Shown here in pieces: positions 24,181-58,700 of a DNA stretch of 64,000 nucleotides. The position numbers were made by a program, and so were the translations under genes. The notes under the pieces were generated by a model. The model searched no databases. It saw only the letters and a program-made list of their open reading frames with translations, and was not told the origin of the DNA. The stretch spans positions 13,196,618 through 13,260,617 of the forward strand of contig CM017565.1 of assembly GCA_007844125.1 (NCBI GenBank), given 5' to 3'. This DNA is from Sinonovacula constricta (Eukaryota > Mollusca > Bivalvia > Cardiida > Solecurtidae). Numbering within the stretch: the first letter of the stretch is position 1; the number at the start of each line of letters is the position of its first letter.

Positions 24181-24262
24181 AGTACCGGCGTGGCCGAGGG
24201 GATACCGTGCAATGCCCGCGATCGAAAAGTCACGGGTTAGAGCCTCGAAAGAGATTTTTTTT
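24181..24262 (+). ncRNA. tRNA-like sequence inside the left end of the transposon
   Basis: The sequence 'ggcgtggccgagggg' resembles the A-box/D-arm of class II tRNAs (Ser/Leu). About 40 bp later comes a B-box-like 'cgggttagagcctcg', then a T8 run at 24255-24262, the form of a Pol III terminator. Stems are imperfect, so it is probably not a working tRNA. It reads inward, toward the transposase. Confidence 0.45.
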
Positions 24263-24408
24263 CAATTATTGGAATACTGGAGTCGACCTTGGATCGAGTG
24301 GCAAGGTATGGCATTGAGTTTCCCGTGTAATTTCGTAAAACTCGTGAATTAAAAGTAGACTATTTACATGTATGTGTAAATTTAATCTTGTTCACTTGCT
24401 CGTTAGAC

Positions 24409-26077
24409 ATGACTGACACAGCTTCGTCAAAACTTTTAACCTCTAAAGCTAAAGAAATTGTATATAATGTTTCTGAACATTTCAGGAATTAAGGTAAAGG
24501 ATTCCTAGAAAGGACAGCAGAGGCAACCGGGGTCGGACGCACCACGGTCGTTAAGGTCCGCCGGGAGAAAACACAAACTGGAAAACTGCAGTCACCAACA
24601 CGGCAGAAGCGCGAAGACTACAAGAGCCTGGACAACTTTGACGACTGCGTCATCAGAAACAAAATCCACCAATTTTATACAGTACGCAAACAGCTGCCGA
24701 CACTTAAAGGTATAGACGTAAAAGTAGCTTTTAATAAATGTATTATGTAAACACATTCTCTATACAAAAAGTAAATATATTTCCTCAATATTCATTTAAA
24801 AAAGTTATAATAATAAAATTGTATAACAGTAATTAAAATAATTACATCAATTACATTAATTATAACAATTTAAACTACCCAGCTCTTCACTCTGTGCTGC
24901 GAGACGACATCGGATACCCTTGCAGCGTATCTACTCTAAACAAGACTATAAAGAGACTTGGGTTCAAGTGGAAAAAGACACAAGACAACCGCCGCGTTCT
25001 CATCGAGCGTCCCGGCGTTGTATCTCAAAGATTGGCCTTCTACCAGAGACGTAAAGAATTTGAAGACAGAGGACTTCATTTCATATACATCGATGAAACA
25101 TGGGTCGACACTTCCTTTACGTCTAGATCTTGTTGGCAGCATCCATCAGATCCTGGGGTCACTGCGCCGTACAACAGAGGGCAACGAATCATTGTTGTCC
25201 ACGCCGGAGGCAGGGATGGGTTTGTACCTGGAGCACTACTTACCTACAAGGCCAAATCAAGAACCGGAGATTATCATAGTGAAATGGACGCTGGCAATTT
25301 CGGTAAATGGGTGGAGGAACTGCTTTTACCAAACCTAGACCAATCATGTGCCATTTTGATGGACAATGCCTCCTATCACTCTGTGAAAAAGGACAGGGCA
25401 CCTACATCAAGCACTAGAAAGGCAGATATTCAGGTATTTATAAACATTGTTATGCTTTTTTGTTTAAAAAATATGCTGGTTATACTTAAAGCCGATTGAA
25501 ATCGTATAAACGTTGTTGTTGTTTTTTCAGGAGTGGTTGCGCAAACACGGAGTGGCCTTTGAATCAACGCTTCTGCGTCCACAGCTGCTCGAATTGGCTC
25601 GTCAGCACCGACCTGCACCTGTTTACACCACTGACGAGTTCATAAGAAGTCATGGCCACGAGGTCTTACGCTTGCCTCCATATCATCCCGAATTCAATGC
25701 GATCGAGCTGATATGGAGTCAAGTAAAAGAGTTCGTCAAACGAAACAACGTGACATTCAGGTTAGCATTGAGTGTGCGCGCGTTTGCGTATGTGTAACAT
25801 CGATAGTTTTAAAATGTCTCTTATATTTTAAGAAAAAATGTAAAAAGGTTTCTGTTCTTTAACCAGATACGACGATGTGCATAGGCATACCCAGGAAGCA
25901 TTTGCAGCTGTAGGACGTGAGCAGTGGAGCAACGCTTGCCGACACGTTGATTCATTGGTAGAGAAGGCCATGAAGAACGATCACTTCCTAGAAATCAGCA
26001 TGGACAAGCTGATAATCAATCTGGCTGACGACTGTGACTCAAATGAATTCAGCGCATCAGATTCGGACAGCGACTGA
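24409..26077 (+). pseudogene. DDE_3-type transposase, four exons, one premature stop
   Basis: Exons 24409-24709, 24883-25433, 25531-25760 and 25867-26077 join in phase through GT-AG introns into about 430 residues. The first exon encodes a helix-turn-helix-like region ('TAEATGVGRTTVVKVRRE'), interrupted by an in-frame TAA at 24490-24492, codon 28. The catalytic core shows 'YIDETWVD' (first Asp), 'LMDNASYHS' (second Asp) and 'PYHPEFNAIELIW' (Glu). About 81 residues separate the second Asp from the Glu, far more than the 34 of classical Tc1. This resembles the long-spaced group I recall as DD82E 'Sailor', to be verified. The C-terminus is acidic (SDSDSD). Apart from the single stop the frame is open, so the copy is recent; translation from a later start would lose part of the DNA-binding domain. 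Confidence 0.85.
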
Positions 26078-26253
26078 TTTATTGTTATATGTTGGTGTTT
26101 TAAATATTGTTCTGCTATGGTTATACTTTTTTTAGTTCCGCTGTATCATTGAATAAAATGTACATAAAACAAAAAAGATAGTAATTGAAAGTTTAAATAA
26201 AAACTAAATGAACAAGAAAACAAAAAAGTTACAAAAAATGAAAAAATAAAACA

Positions 26254-26347
26254 CAAAAAAATAGCAAAATGTGAGACTCGAACCAGCATAATTTATTTAA
26301 TGTCAAAACAAACTCGCTGCTTTACCGATTAGGCTAACGAACAGCAC
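26254..26347 (-). ncRNA. tRNA-like sequence inside the right end of the transposon
   Basis: On the minus strand 'gttagcctaatcggtaaagc' is a good A-box/D-arm, followed by an AT-rich anticodon region and a B box 'ggttcgagtctcaca', with a T7 run just after it (26255-26261). It also reads inward, opposite to the left one, and differs from it in sequence. The anticodon arm is poor. Confidence 0.45.
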
Positions 26348-26639
26348 ATCTATCCGTCGTATAAATTAAGTAGATAATTCTAAAGCTTTCAACGTAAAAA
26401 GCACGATTGATTTTCATTTGCATGCGTAAATTGCCGAGGTGGAAGGAAGGCGTGGTATTGATCGTATATAGGTGTGAGCTAGATCGTTAATAGATGCTAA
26501 TATTAAAGGTCAAGTCGGGGTTATTATACGCAAGCTATACGATAAAGTGACTTGTTATTTCTTGTCACAGATATGCGTTTTACTTTCACCATGTTAAAGA
26601 GATGTAAGTCAATTTCAAATGAAAATGCCTTTCGTTTTC

Positions 26640-27595
26640 ATTAGACTGTGGCCAATAACATGCACTTGTGTATCTCAATAACTACACTCGTGTATCTCAA
26701 TAACATGCACTCGTGTATCTCAATAACATGCGCTCGCGTATTTCAAAAACTACACTCGTGTATCTCAATAACTTCACTCGTGTATCTCAATAGCATACAC
26801 TCGGTGGTCTGAATAACTACACTCGTCTGTCTCAATAATATGCACTCGTGTATCTCAATAACTACACTCGTGTATCCCAATAACTTCACTCGTGTATCCC
26901 AATAACTACACTCGTGTATCCCAATAACTTCACTCGTGTATCTCAATAACTACACTCGTGTGTCTCAATAGCATGCACTCGTGTATCTTAATAACGTGCA
27001 TTCGTCTATCTCAATAACTACACTCGTGTGTCTCAATAACATGCACTCGTGTATCTCAATAACTACACCCGTGTATCTCAATGACTACACTCGTGTATCC
27101 CAATAACCTCACTCGTGTATTTCAATAACTACACTTGTGTATCCCAATAACTTCACTCGTGTATCTCAATAACTACACTCGTGTATCCCAATAACATGCA
27201 CTCGTGTATCTCAATAACTACACTCGTATATCCCAATAACTACAATCGTGTGTCTCAATAACTACACTCGTGTATCCCAATTACTTCACTCGTGTATCTC
27301 AATAACTACACTCGTGTGTCTCAATAACCTGCACTCGTGTATCTTAATAACGTGCATTCGTGTATCTCAATAACTACACTCGAGTGTCTCAATAACTACA
27401 CTCGTGTATCTCAATAACTACACTCGTGTATCCCAATAACTTCACTCGTGTATCTCAATAGCATACACTCGGTGGTTTCAATAACATGCACTCGTGAATT
27501 TCAATAACTACACTCGTGTATCTCAATAACTACACTCGTGTATCCCAATAACTTAACTCGTGTATCTTAATAACGTGCATTCGTGTGTATACGCC
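26640..27595. repeat. 22-23-bp minisatellite, about 1 kb
   Basis: About 42 copies of 'actcgtgtatctcaataact' plus 'ac', with variants '...aataacatgc' and '...cccaataacttc'. It lies between the transposon and the helicase fragment. Confidence 0.95.
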
Positions 27596-27599
27596 GTAG

Positions 27600-28080
27600 T
27601 TGAGCTTGTCTGATCTGTTACTAAACCTTTTCCAAAGGAAGAAAAAAAAAACATCAAGTTTACAACACGTATTTGTACAAATCCTTTAATATTAAGTATA
27701 AATAATCGATTGTATGGGTCAGTTGTCGAGCATATATAGTGTAGTCATTTGCAATTTATTTAAACAAAGCATGTGTCGATTTATTTCTTAACTTATAAAA
27801 GACGGACGTTGAATAAATGTGTATTTATTACTATATCTGCTATGTTTACTAATACTTACTAATACTTAACTTGTTTACTTCAGAAAATTTGCGCAGTATC
27901 CATAAATTAAATGACTCGAACACCATACTTTATAAGGGTAAGTTATTTATATATTGATCATATATTGAATATGGAGTATATGAAAGACTATTAAGTATTT
28001 ACGTCCGTGTAAATTATTTCCCAAACATGTAACTGCATTAACTCAGAAAGCATTTGTCATCATAATATTATTGTTAATAT
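27600..28080. other. AT-rich intergenic sequence
   Basis: Nothing recognisable; short AT-rich direct repeats only. Confidence 0.5.
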
Positions 28081-28413
28081 ATATTTAAAACATGATGTTC
28101 TTTTGTGGTCGCCGAGAACGGCTCTTGAGAGCGATGCCTCTTATGGAATGCATTTTTTTTATAGGGACGATAGTGTAGCTGTCAATAACACGGTGTCGAA
28201 GCAAACTCCGCACAGGGTTTACGACATCGCTACGCTCGCTTAAAACCACTGCCATCATACAAAATAACGTGACGATAGTCAGATCATCTTTGCCTGCCAA
28301 CAGAGACTGCAGACACCGTTTGGGTTTCGCTTTTATGGAGGAGTCAAACTCCGTTATTACTTTGTGAATTTCTTCAACAGTATCCATTGATTGTTTACAT
28401 TGAACCGGTGTTA

Positions 28414-29040
28414 AGGTCCGTTTATACACAGCGCGAACGCGTCCAACGCGAACACGAACGCGAACGCGACTTTTTAGCAGTTTTGCCATTCAAATAGAGC
28501 ACGAACCCGCACGCGGAATACCGTCGATGGTTTTCGAGGCGACTCGTTTTTTCCTTCTAAAAATTTGATCATTTAGAATCATGGAGTCAGACACGGAGGA
28601 ACTTGTAGTGTTGTACTTGTACACAAAACGTAGGAAAAGAAAGAGGCGTGTTTCCGTGCATGAGCTTTTACAAGGACGACATGAATTTGGAAAGTTATTT
28701 TTTTCTACTTCAATAATTATGTCTTCTGATATGTCCATTTTGAAGCAATGTTGACTTATAAAAAGTGTCAAGTTATTTATGGAAACTGTCATGAAACTGA
28801 CATTTCTATTTGTGGAAACGATGCCAGGAAAATACTTGCTGATTGGAAAATAGCAAAAAAGCCGCGCGACCTTCTGAAAAATTCGCTCTGTGGGAAATCA
28901 AGGCGGTCGTTCGCGCGAACAAAAAATTGTTCGCGTTCGCACTCTATTTGAACGGTTCTTCTACAAATAACTAAACTATTCCAGGACGAAAAACCGCGTT
29001 CGCGTTCGCGGTCGCGTTCGCGCTCTGTATAAACGAACCC
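28414..29040. mobile_element. PIF/Harbinger-type MITE, 627 bp
   Basis: Terminal inverted repeats begin AGGTCCGTTTATAC on the left and GGGTTCGTTTATAC on the right (read inward), followed by 'AGCGCGAACGCG' on both sides. TTA is duplicated at 28411-28413 and 29041-29043, the 3-bp TWA target of PIF/Harbinger elements. The second helicase fragment (52161-52672) has the same site without the insertion, which confirms the boundaries. No transposase frame is present, so it is non-autonomous. Confidence 0.85.
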
Positions 29041-29230
29041 TTACACTGAAATTTCGCCCTCGGCGAAAGGACGGAAATGGCCGAGTTGTTACGATTGCAG
29101 TGATAAATACACTCTTTTTTTTTCTTTATCGTTAGAATTTGTTTTTTCATCCATTATTAGTCGTTTTTCTAACATACACATTTATTCCGATTGTCATTTT
29201 ACTGAACAAAAATTAAAAGTAAAAAAATCA

Positions 29231-29254
29231 AATCCTTCCAGATCTGGAAGGATT
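29231..29254. repeat. Perfect 24-bp palindrome (copy 1)
   Basis: Two 12-bp arms meet at AGATCT; the right arm is CTGGAAGGATT preceded by T. The identical palindrome occurs in the second helicase fragment at 52588-52611. Conservation of the hairpin in both copies suggests it belongs to the parent element. Confidence 0.8.
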
Positions 29255-29310
29255 TCTGTGTGGTAGCAGAGATTCTCCTTACTGAAAGGGGGAGATCACT
29301 GCGTTGGAGA

Positions 29311-30282
29311 TTGGGTGTCGGAGGTGTTCCGTGAGACACTTTTAAGAGAAAAGAACTAAGTGTTCCGTTTTTAACCAGGGTAGCTTGCAACAATAAAGTG
29401 TAGCTGGCAATTATAAAAATGTAGCATAAAAGCCGTTTGGTTTGATTAACAAAAGAAACCGAATATACCGATGATAGAAATGTTGCTTGTAAATACAGAT
29501 GTAGTAGAGAACAAGGAAAAACAAAGTAGCAAAAATACTCTACTTCCCATCAGAGTTATGGCACGTTACCATCAAATGTTTATAATTGATCAACAGAGTA
29601 AGAGAGTATTTAGTTCCCGTAATAGTCATTTTTTTGTTTTAAGCGCGTGCTCTCTACGGCGCCTTTTATGTCTCACACCCTAGCTCTTACTTGTATTTAT
29701 AATTGGTTTTGAAAATGTCTCTGGGGTGACGTAACAGCTTTGAAAAGCAATATTATTTTTTAAAGGTTATGTTTATGCTATTTCGGCAGTAAAATGACAA
29801 CATTGTTATATATCTATTATGTCGTTTGGTTTCTTTTGTTTCTAAAACTCCAACCACTAAAACAATAAACGTAAGAACTGTGACAAAAATTACAATTGAA
29901 GCCTTACCAATATTAATTCTTTTTATATTTATATATAATTTATATTGACTGCATCAATTCGTATGCAAGGGCAGACTGCACTAATTATCAGATACTTATA
30001 TAGAAACATTTTAAAAGATAGATGTGGAACATTTCTTCGTCATTTAAGTTGTACTTTTTATGGTTACTATGTACTTAGTGCCTGCGCCATAATACGGAAG
30101 TGGTATGACAATGCGCGATTGGTATACAAGCTATTTCCCACTTATATTGTATTGTACTTGAGCTTTTGCAATCCGTTTTGAATTTCCGGACACTCACGTG
30201 ACCTCGCTTAAACGGTGCTTATGTAAATGTGCCAAATATGAATTACAGAAAGAGACTTAGTTCAATTTGTTTTGTTTAAGAC
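29311..30282. other. AT-rich intergenic sequence
   Basis: No gene or element recognised. The short open frames have no domain features. Confidence 0.5.
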
Positions 30283-31823
<1,541 letters not shown>

Positions 31824-31829
31824 TTTATT
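31824..31829 (-). terminator. Poly(A) signal AATAAA of the RGS22-like gene
   Basis: A canonical AATAAA on the minus strand lies 41 nt after the RGS22 stop codon, consistent with a very short 3' UTR. Confidence 0.6.
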
Positions 31830-31869
31830 CCAAAGCTAAACCACCCGTTGGGTCCCACTCTTAGACCAT

Positions 31870-52772
<20,903 letters not shown>

Positions 52773-52785
52773 CTGCGAAGGTGAA

Positions 52786-55700
52786 CAAAAGGAAACATAA
52801 GGTACAACGTATATCAGACAACATGAAATACAACATATATCAGACGCCATGTGGTACAACTTATATCAGACAATATGAGCTACAACATATATCATACAAC
52901 ATGGGCACAACGCATATCAGACAACATAAGGAGCAACATATATCAGACAACATGGGGAACAACGCATATCAGACAACATGGGGAACAACGCATATCAGAC
53001 AACATGGGGAACAACGTATATCAGACAACATATGGTTCAACAGATATCAGACAACATGGGGAACAACGTATATCAGACAACATGGGGAACAACGCATATC
53101 AGACAACATGGGGAACAACGTATATCAGACAACATATGGTTCAACAGATATCAGACAACATGGGGAACAACGTATATCAGACAACATATGGTTCAACAGA
53201 TATCAGACAACATGGGGAACAACGCATATCAGACAACATGGGGAACAACGTATATCAGACAACATGGGGAACAACGTATATCAGACAACATGGGGAACAA
53301 CGCATATCAGACAACATGGGGAACAACGTATATCAGACAACATATGGTTCAACAGATATCAGACAACATGGGGAACAACGTATATCAGACAACATGGGGA
53401 ACAACGCATATCAGACAACATATGGTTCAACAGATATCAGACAACATGGGGAACAACGCATATCAGACAACATGGGGAACAACGCATATCAGACAACATA
53501 AGGAGCAACATATATCAGAAAACATGGGGAACAACGCATATCAGACAACATGGGGAACAACGTATATCAGACAACATGGGGAACAACGTATATCAGACAA
53601 CATGGGGAACAACGCATATCAGACAACATGGGGAACAACGCATATCAGACAACATGGGGAACAACGCATATCAGACAACATGGGGAACAACGTATATCAG
53701 ACAACATATGGTTCAACAGATATCAGACAACATGGGGAACAACGCATATCAGACAACATGGGGAACAACGTATATCAGACAACATGGGGAACAACGTATA
53801 TCAGACAACATATGGTTCAACAGATATCAGACAACATGGGGAACAACGTATATCAGACAACATGGGGAACAACGTATATCAGACAACATGGGGAACAACG
53901 TATATCAGACAACATGGGGAACAACGCATATCAGACAACATGGGGAACAACGTATATCAGACAACATGGGGAACAACGTATATCAGACAACATATGGTTC
54001 AACAGATATCAGACAACATGGGGAACAACGTATATCAGACAACATGGGGAACAACGTATATCAGACAACATATGGTTCAACAGATATCAGACAACATGGG
54101 GAACAACGCATATCAGACAACATGGGGAACAACGCATATCAGACAACATGGGGAACAACGTATATCAGACAACATATGGTTCAACAGATATCAGACAACA
54201 TGGGGAACAACGTATATCAGACAACATGGGGAACAACGCATATCAGACAACATATGGTTCAACAGATATCAGACAACATGGGGAACAACGTATATCAGAC
54301 AACATGGGGAACAACGTATATCAGACAACATGGGGAACAACGTATATCAGACAACATGGGGAACAACGTATATCAGACAACATATGGTTCAACAGATATC
54401 AGACAACATGGGGAACAACGTATATCAGACAACATGGGGAACAACGTATATCAGACAACATGGGGAACAACGTATATCAGACAACATGGGGAACAACGCA
54501 TATCAGACAACATGGGGAACAACGTATATCAGACAACATATGGTTCAACAGATATCAGACAACATGGGGAACAACGTATATCAGACAACATGGGGAACAA
54601 CGTATATCAGACAACATGGGGAACAACGTATATCAGACAACATGGGGAACAACGCATATCAGACAACATGGGGAACAACGCATATCAGACAACATATGGT
54701 TCAACAGATATCAGACAACATGGGGAACAACGTATATCAGACAACATGGGGAACAACGTATATCAGACAACATGGGGAACAACGTATATCAGACAACATG
54801 GGGAACAACGTATATCAGACAACATGGGAAACAACGTATACCAGACAACATGGGGAACAACGTATATCAGACAACATATGGTTCAACAGATATCAGACAA
54901 CATGGGGAACAACGTATATCAGACAACATAAGGAGCAACATATATCATACAACATGGGCACAACGCATATCAGACAACATAAGGAGCAACATATATCAGA
55001 CAACATGGGGAACAACGTATATCAGACAACATGGGGAACAACGTATATCAGACAACATGGGGAACAACGCATATCAGACAACATGGGGAACAACGTATAT
55101 CAGACAACATATGGTTCAACAGATATCAGACAACATGGGGAACAACGTATATCAGACAACATATGGTTCAACAGATATCAGACAACATGGGGAACAACGT
55201 ATATCAGACAACATGGGGAACAACGTATATCAGACAACATGGGGAACAACGTATATCAGACAACATGGGGAAAAACGTATATCAGACAACATGGGGAACA
55301 ACGTATACCAGACAACATGGGGAACAACGTATATCAGACAACATATGGTTCAACAGATATCAGACAACATGGGGAACAACGTATATCAGACAACATATGG
55401 TTCAACAGATATCAGACAACATGGGGAACAACGTATATCAGACAACATGGGGAACAACGTATATCAGACAACATGGGGAACAACGTATATCAGACAACAT
55501 ATGGTTCAACGTATATAAAACAACATAAGGAGCAATGTATTAAAAACGACATGAGATACAATATATATAGGACAACATAAGGAACAACGTAAATCAGACA
55601 ACATGGGATACAATGTATATCAGACAACATGAGATACAATGTTTATCAGACAACATGAGGTACAATGTATATCAGACAACATGAGGTACAATGTATATAG

Positions 55701-58700
55701 GACAACATGAGGTACAATGTATATCAGACAACATGAGATACAATGTATATCAAACAACTTGAGATACAATGTATATCAGACAACATTAGATACAATGTAT
55801 ATAGGCTAACAATAGGTACAACGTATATCAGACAACATGAGATACAAAGTATATCAAACAACATGAGATACAATGTATATCAGACAACATGAGATACAAT
55901 GTATATAGGACAACATGAGGTACAACGTATATCATAAAATATGAGATACAATGTATATAGGACAACATGAGATACAATGTATATCAAACAACATGAGATA
56001 CAATGTATATAGGACAACATAAGATACAATGTATATCAAACAACATGAGATACAATGTATATAGGACAACATGAGATACAATGTATATCAAACAACATGA
56101 GATACAATGTATATCAAACAACCTGAGATACAATGTATATAGGACAACATGAGATACAACGTATATCAGACAACGTGAGATACAATGTATATCAGACAAC
56201 ATGAGATACAACGTATATCAGACAACATGAGATACAACGTATATCAGACAACATGAGGTACAACGTATATCAGACAACATGAGATACAATGTATATCAAA
56301 CAACATGATATACAATGTATATCAGACAACATGAGATACAACGTATATCAGACAACATGAGGTACAACGTATATCAGACAACATGAGATACAATGTATAT
56401 CAAACAACATGAGATACAACATATATCAGACAACATGAGATACAATGTATATCAACAACATGAGATACAATGTATATAGGACAACATGAGATACAATGTA
56501 TATCAGACAACATGAGATGCCATGTATATCAGACAACATAAGATGCCATGTATATCAGACAACATGAGATACAATGTATATCAGACAACATGAGATGCCA
56601 TGTATATCAGACAACATGAGATGCCATGTATATCAGACAACATGAGGTACAACGTATATCAGACAACATGAGATGCAATGTATATCAGACAACATGAGAT
56701 GCCATGAATATCAGACAACATGAGATGCCATGTATATCAGACAACATGAGATACAATGTATATAGAACAACATGAGATGCAATGTATATCAGACAACATG
56801 AGATACAATGTATATCATACAACATGATATACAATGTATATCAGACAACATGAGATGCACTGTATATCAGACAACATGATATACAATGTATATCAGACAA
56901 CATGAGATGCAATGTATATCAGACAACATGAGATGCAATGTATATCAACAACATGAGATACAATGTATATCAGACAACATGAGATGCCATATATATCAGA
57001 CAACATGAGATGCCATGTATCTCAGACAACATGAGATACAATGTATATCAGACAACATAAGATACAATGTATATCAGACAAGATGAGATACAATGTATAT
57101 CAGACAACATGAGATGCCATGTATATCAGACAACATGAGATGCAATGTATATCAGACAACATGAGATGCAATGTTTATCAGACAACATGAGATACAATGT
57201 ATATCAGACAACATGAGATACAATGTATATCGGACAACATGAGATGCCATGTATATCGGACAACATGAGATGCAATGTATATCAGACAACATGAGATGCC
57301 ATGTATATCAGACAACATGAGATACAATGTATATCATACAACATGAGATACAATGTATATCAGACAACATGAGATGCCATGTATATAAGACAACATGAGG
57401 TACAATGTATATCAGACAACATGAGATACAATGTATATCAGACAACATGAGATACAATGTATATCAGACATGAGATGCAATGTATATCAGACAACATGAG
57501 ATACAATGTATATCAGACAACATGAGATGCAATGTATATCAGACAACATGAGATGCCATGTATATCAGACAACATGAAATACAATGTATATCAGACAACA
57601 TGAGATGCAATGTATATCAGAGAACATGAGATGCAATGTATATCAGACAACATGAGATGCAGTGTATATCAGAGAACATGAGATGCAATGTATATCAGAC
57701 AACATGAGATGCAATGTATATCAGAGAAATCTAGATGCAATGTATATCAGACAACATGAGATGCAATGTATATCAGACAACATGAGATACAATGTATATC
57801 AGACAACATGAGATGCAATGTATGTCAGAGACCATGAGATGCAATGTATATCAGACATCATGAGATGCAATGTATATCAGACAACATGAGATGCAATGTA
57901 TATCAGAAAACATGAGATGCAATGTATATCAGACAACATGGGGAACAACGCATATCAGACAACATGGGGAACAACGCATATCAGACAACATATGGTTCAA
58001 CAGATATCAGACAACATGGGGAACAACGTATATCAGACAACATGGGGAACAACGTATATCAGACAACATGGGGAACAACGTATATCAGACAACATGGGGA
58101 ACAACGTATATCAGACAACATGGGAAACAACGTATACCAGACAACATGGGGAACAACGTATATCAGACAACATATGGTTCAACAGATATCAGACAACATG
58201 GGGAACAACGTATATCAGACAACATAAGGAGCAACATATATCATACAACATGGGCACAACGCATATCAGACAACATAAGGAGCAACATATATCAGACAAC
58301 ATGGGGAACAACGTATATCAGACAACATGGGGAACAACGTATATCAGACAACATGGGGAACAACGCATATCAGACAACATGGGGAACAACGTATATCAGA
58401 CAACATATGGTTCAACAGATATCAGACAACATGGGGAACAACGTATATCAGACAACATATGGTTCAACAGATATCAGACAACATGGGGAACAACGTATAT
58501 CAGACAACATGGGGAACAACGTATATCAGACAACATGGGGAACAACGTATATCAGACAACATGGGGAAAAACGTATATCAGACAACATGGGGAACAACGT
58601 ATACCAGACAACATGGGGAACAACGTATATCAGACAACATATGGTTCAACAGATATCAGACAACATGGGGAACAACGTATATCAGACAACATATGGTTCA

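Larger units (their letters stand above)
24010..26537 (+). mobile_element. Tc1/mariner-superfamily DNA transposon, 2.5 kb
   Basis: The ends are 34-bp terminal inverted repeats, 24010-24043 and 26504-26537, starting TAGCTTGCGTAT and differing at one position. TA dinucleotides flank both ends (24008-24009 and 26538-26539), as expected for the TA target duplication of the IS630/Tc1/mariner superfamily. The element carries one spliced transposase gene and a tRNA-like sequence near each end. The near-perfect ends suggest recent movement. It lies between the two host genes. Confidence 0.9.
28085..29310 (-). pseudogene. RecQ-like helicase fragment, copy 1 (with nested MITE)
   Basis: On the minus strand a leader region (29310-29041) is followed, after a MITE insertion, by an ATG at about 28387 and 'MDTVEEIHKVITEFDSSIKAKPK', then 'CLQSLLAGKDD'. 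The second copy at 52.2 kb reads 'KPKQIECLQSLLTGKDVISNLP'. That pattern resembles the Q-motif and lead-in to Walker A of RecQ-family helicases, but no P-loop follows in either copy. The frame continues 'RSDVVNPVRSLL' and ends at a stop near 28085. Both copies look like broken, dispersed fragments of a multicopy gene or element. The family assignment rests on a short motif. Confidence 0.5.

Noticed and set aside
52781..55580. Overlapping open frames of 676, 716 and 846 codons on the plus strand
   Set aside because: They are products of a stop-free 26-bp tandem unit, all three frames encode the same periodic peptide, and the region lies inside an RGS22 intron on the other strand.
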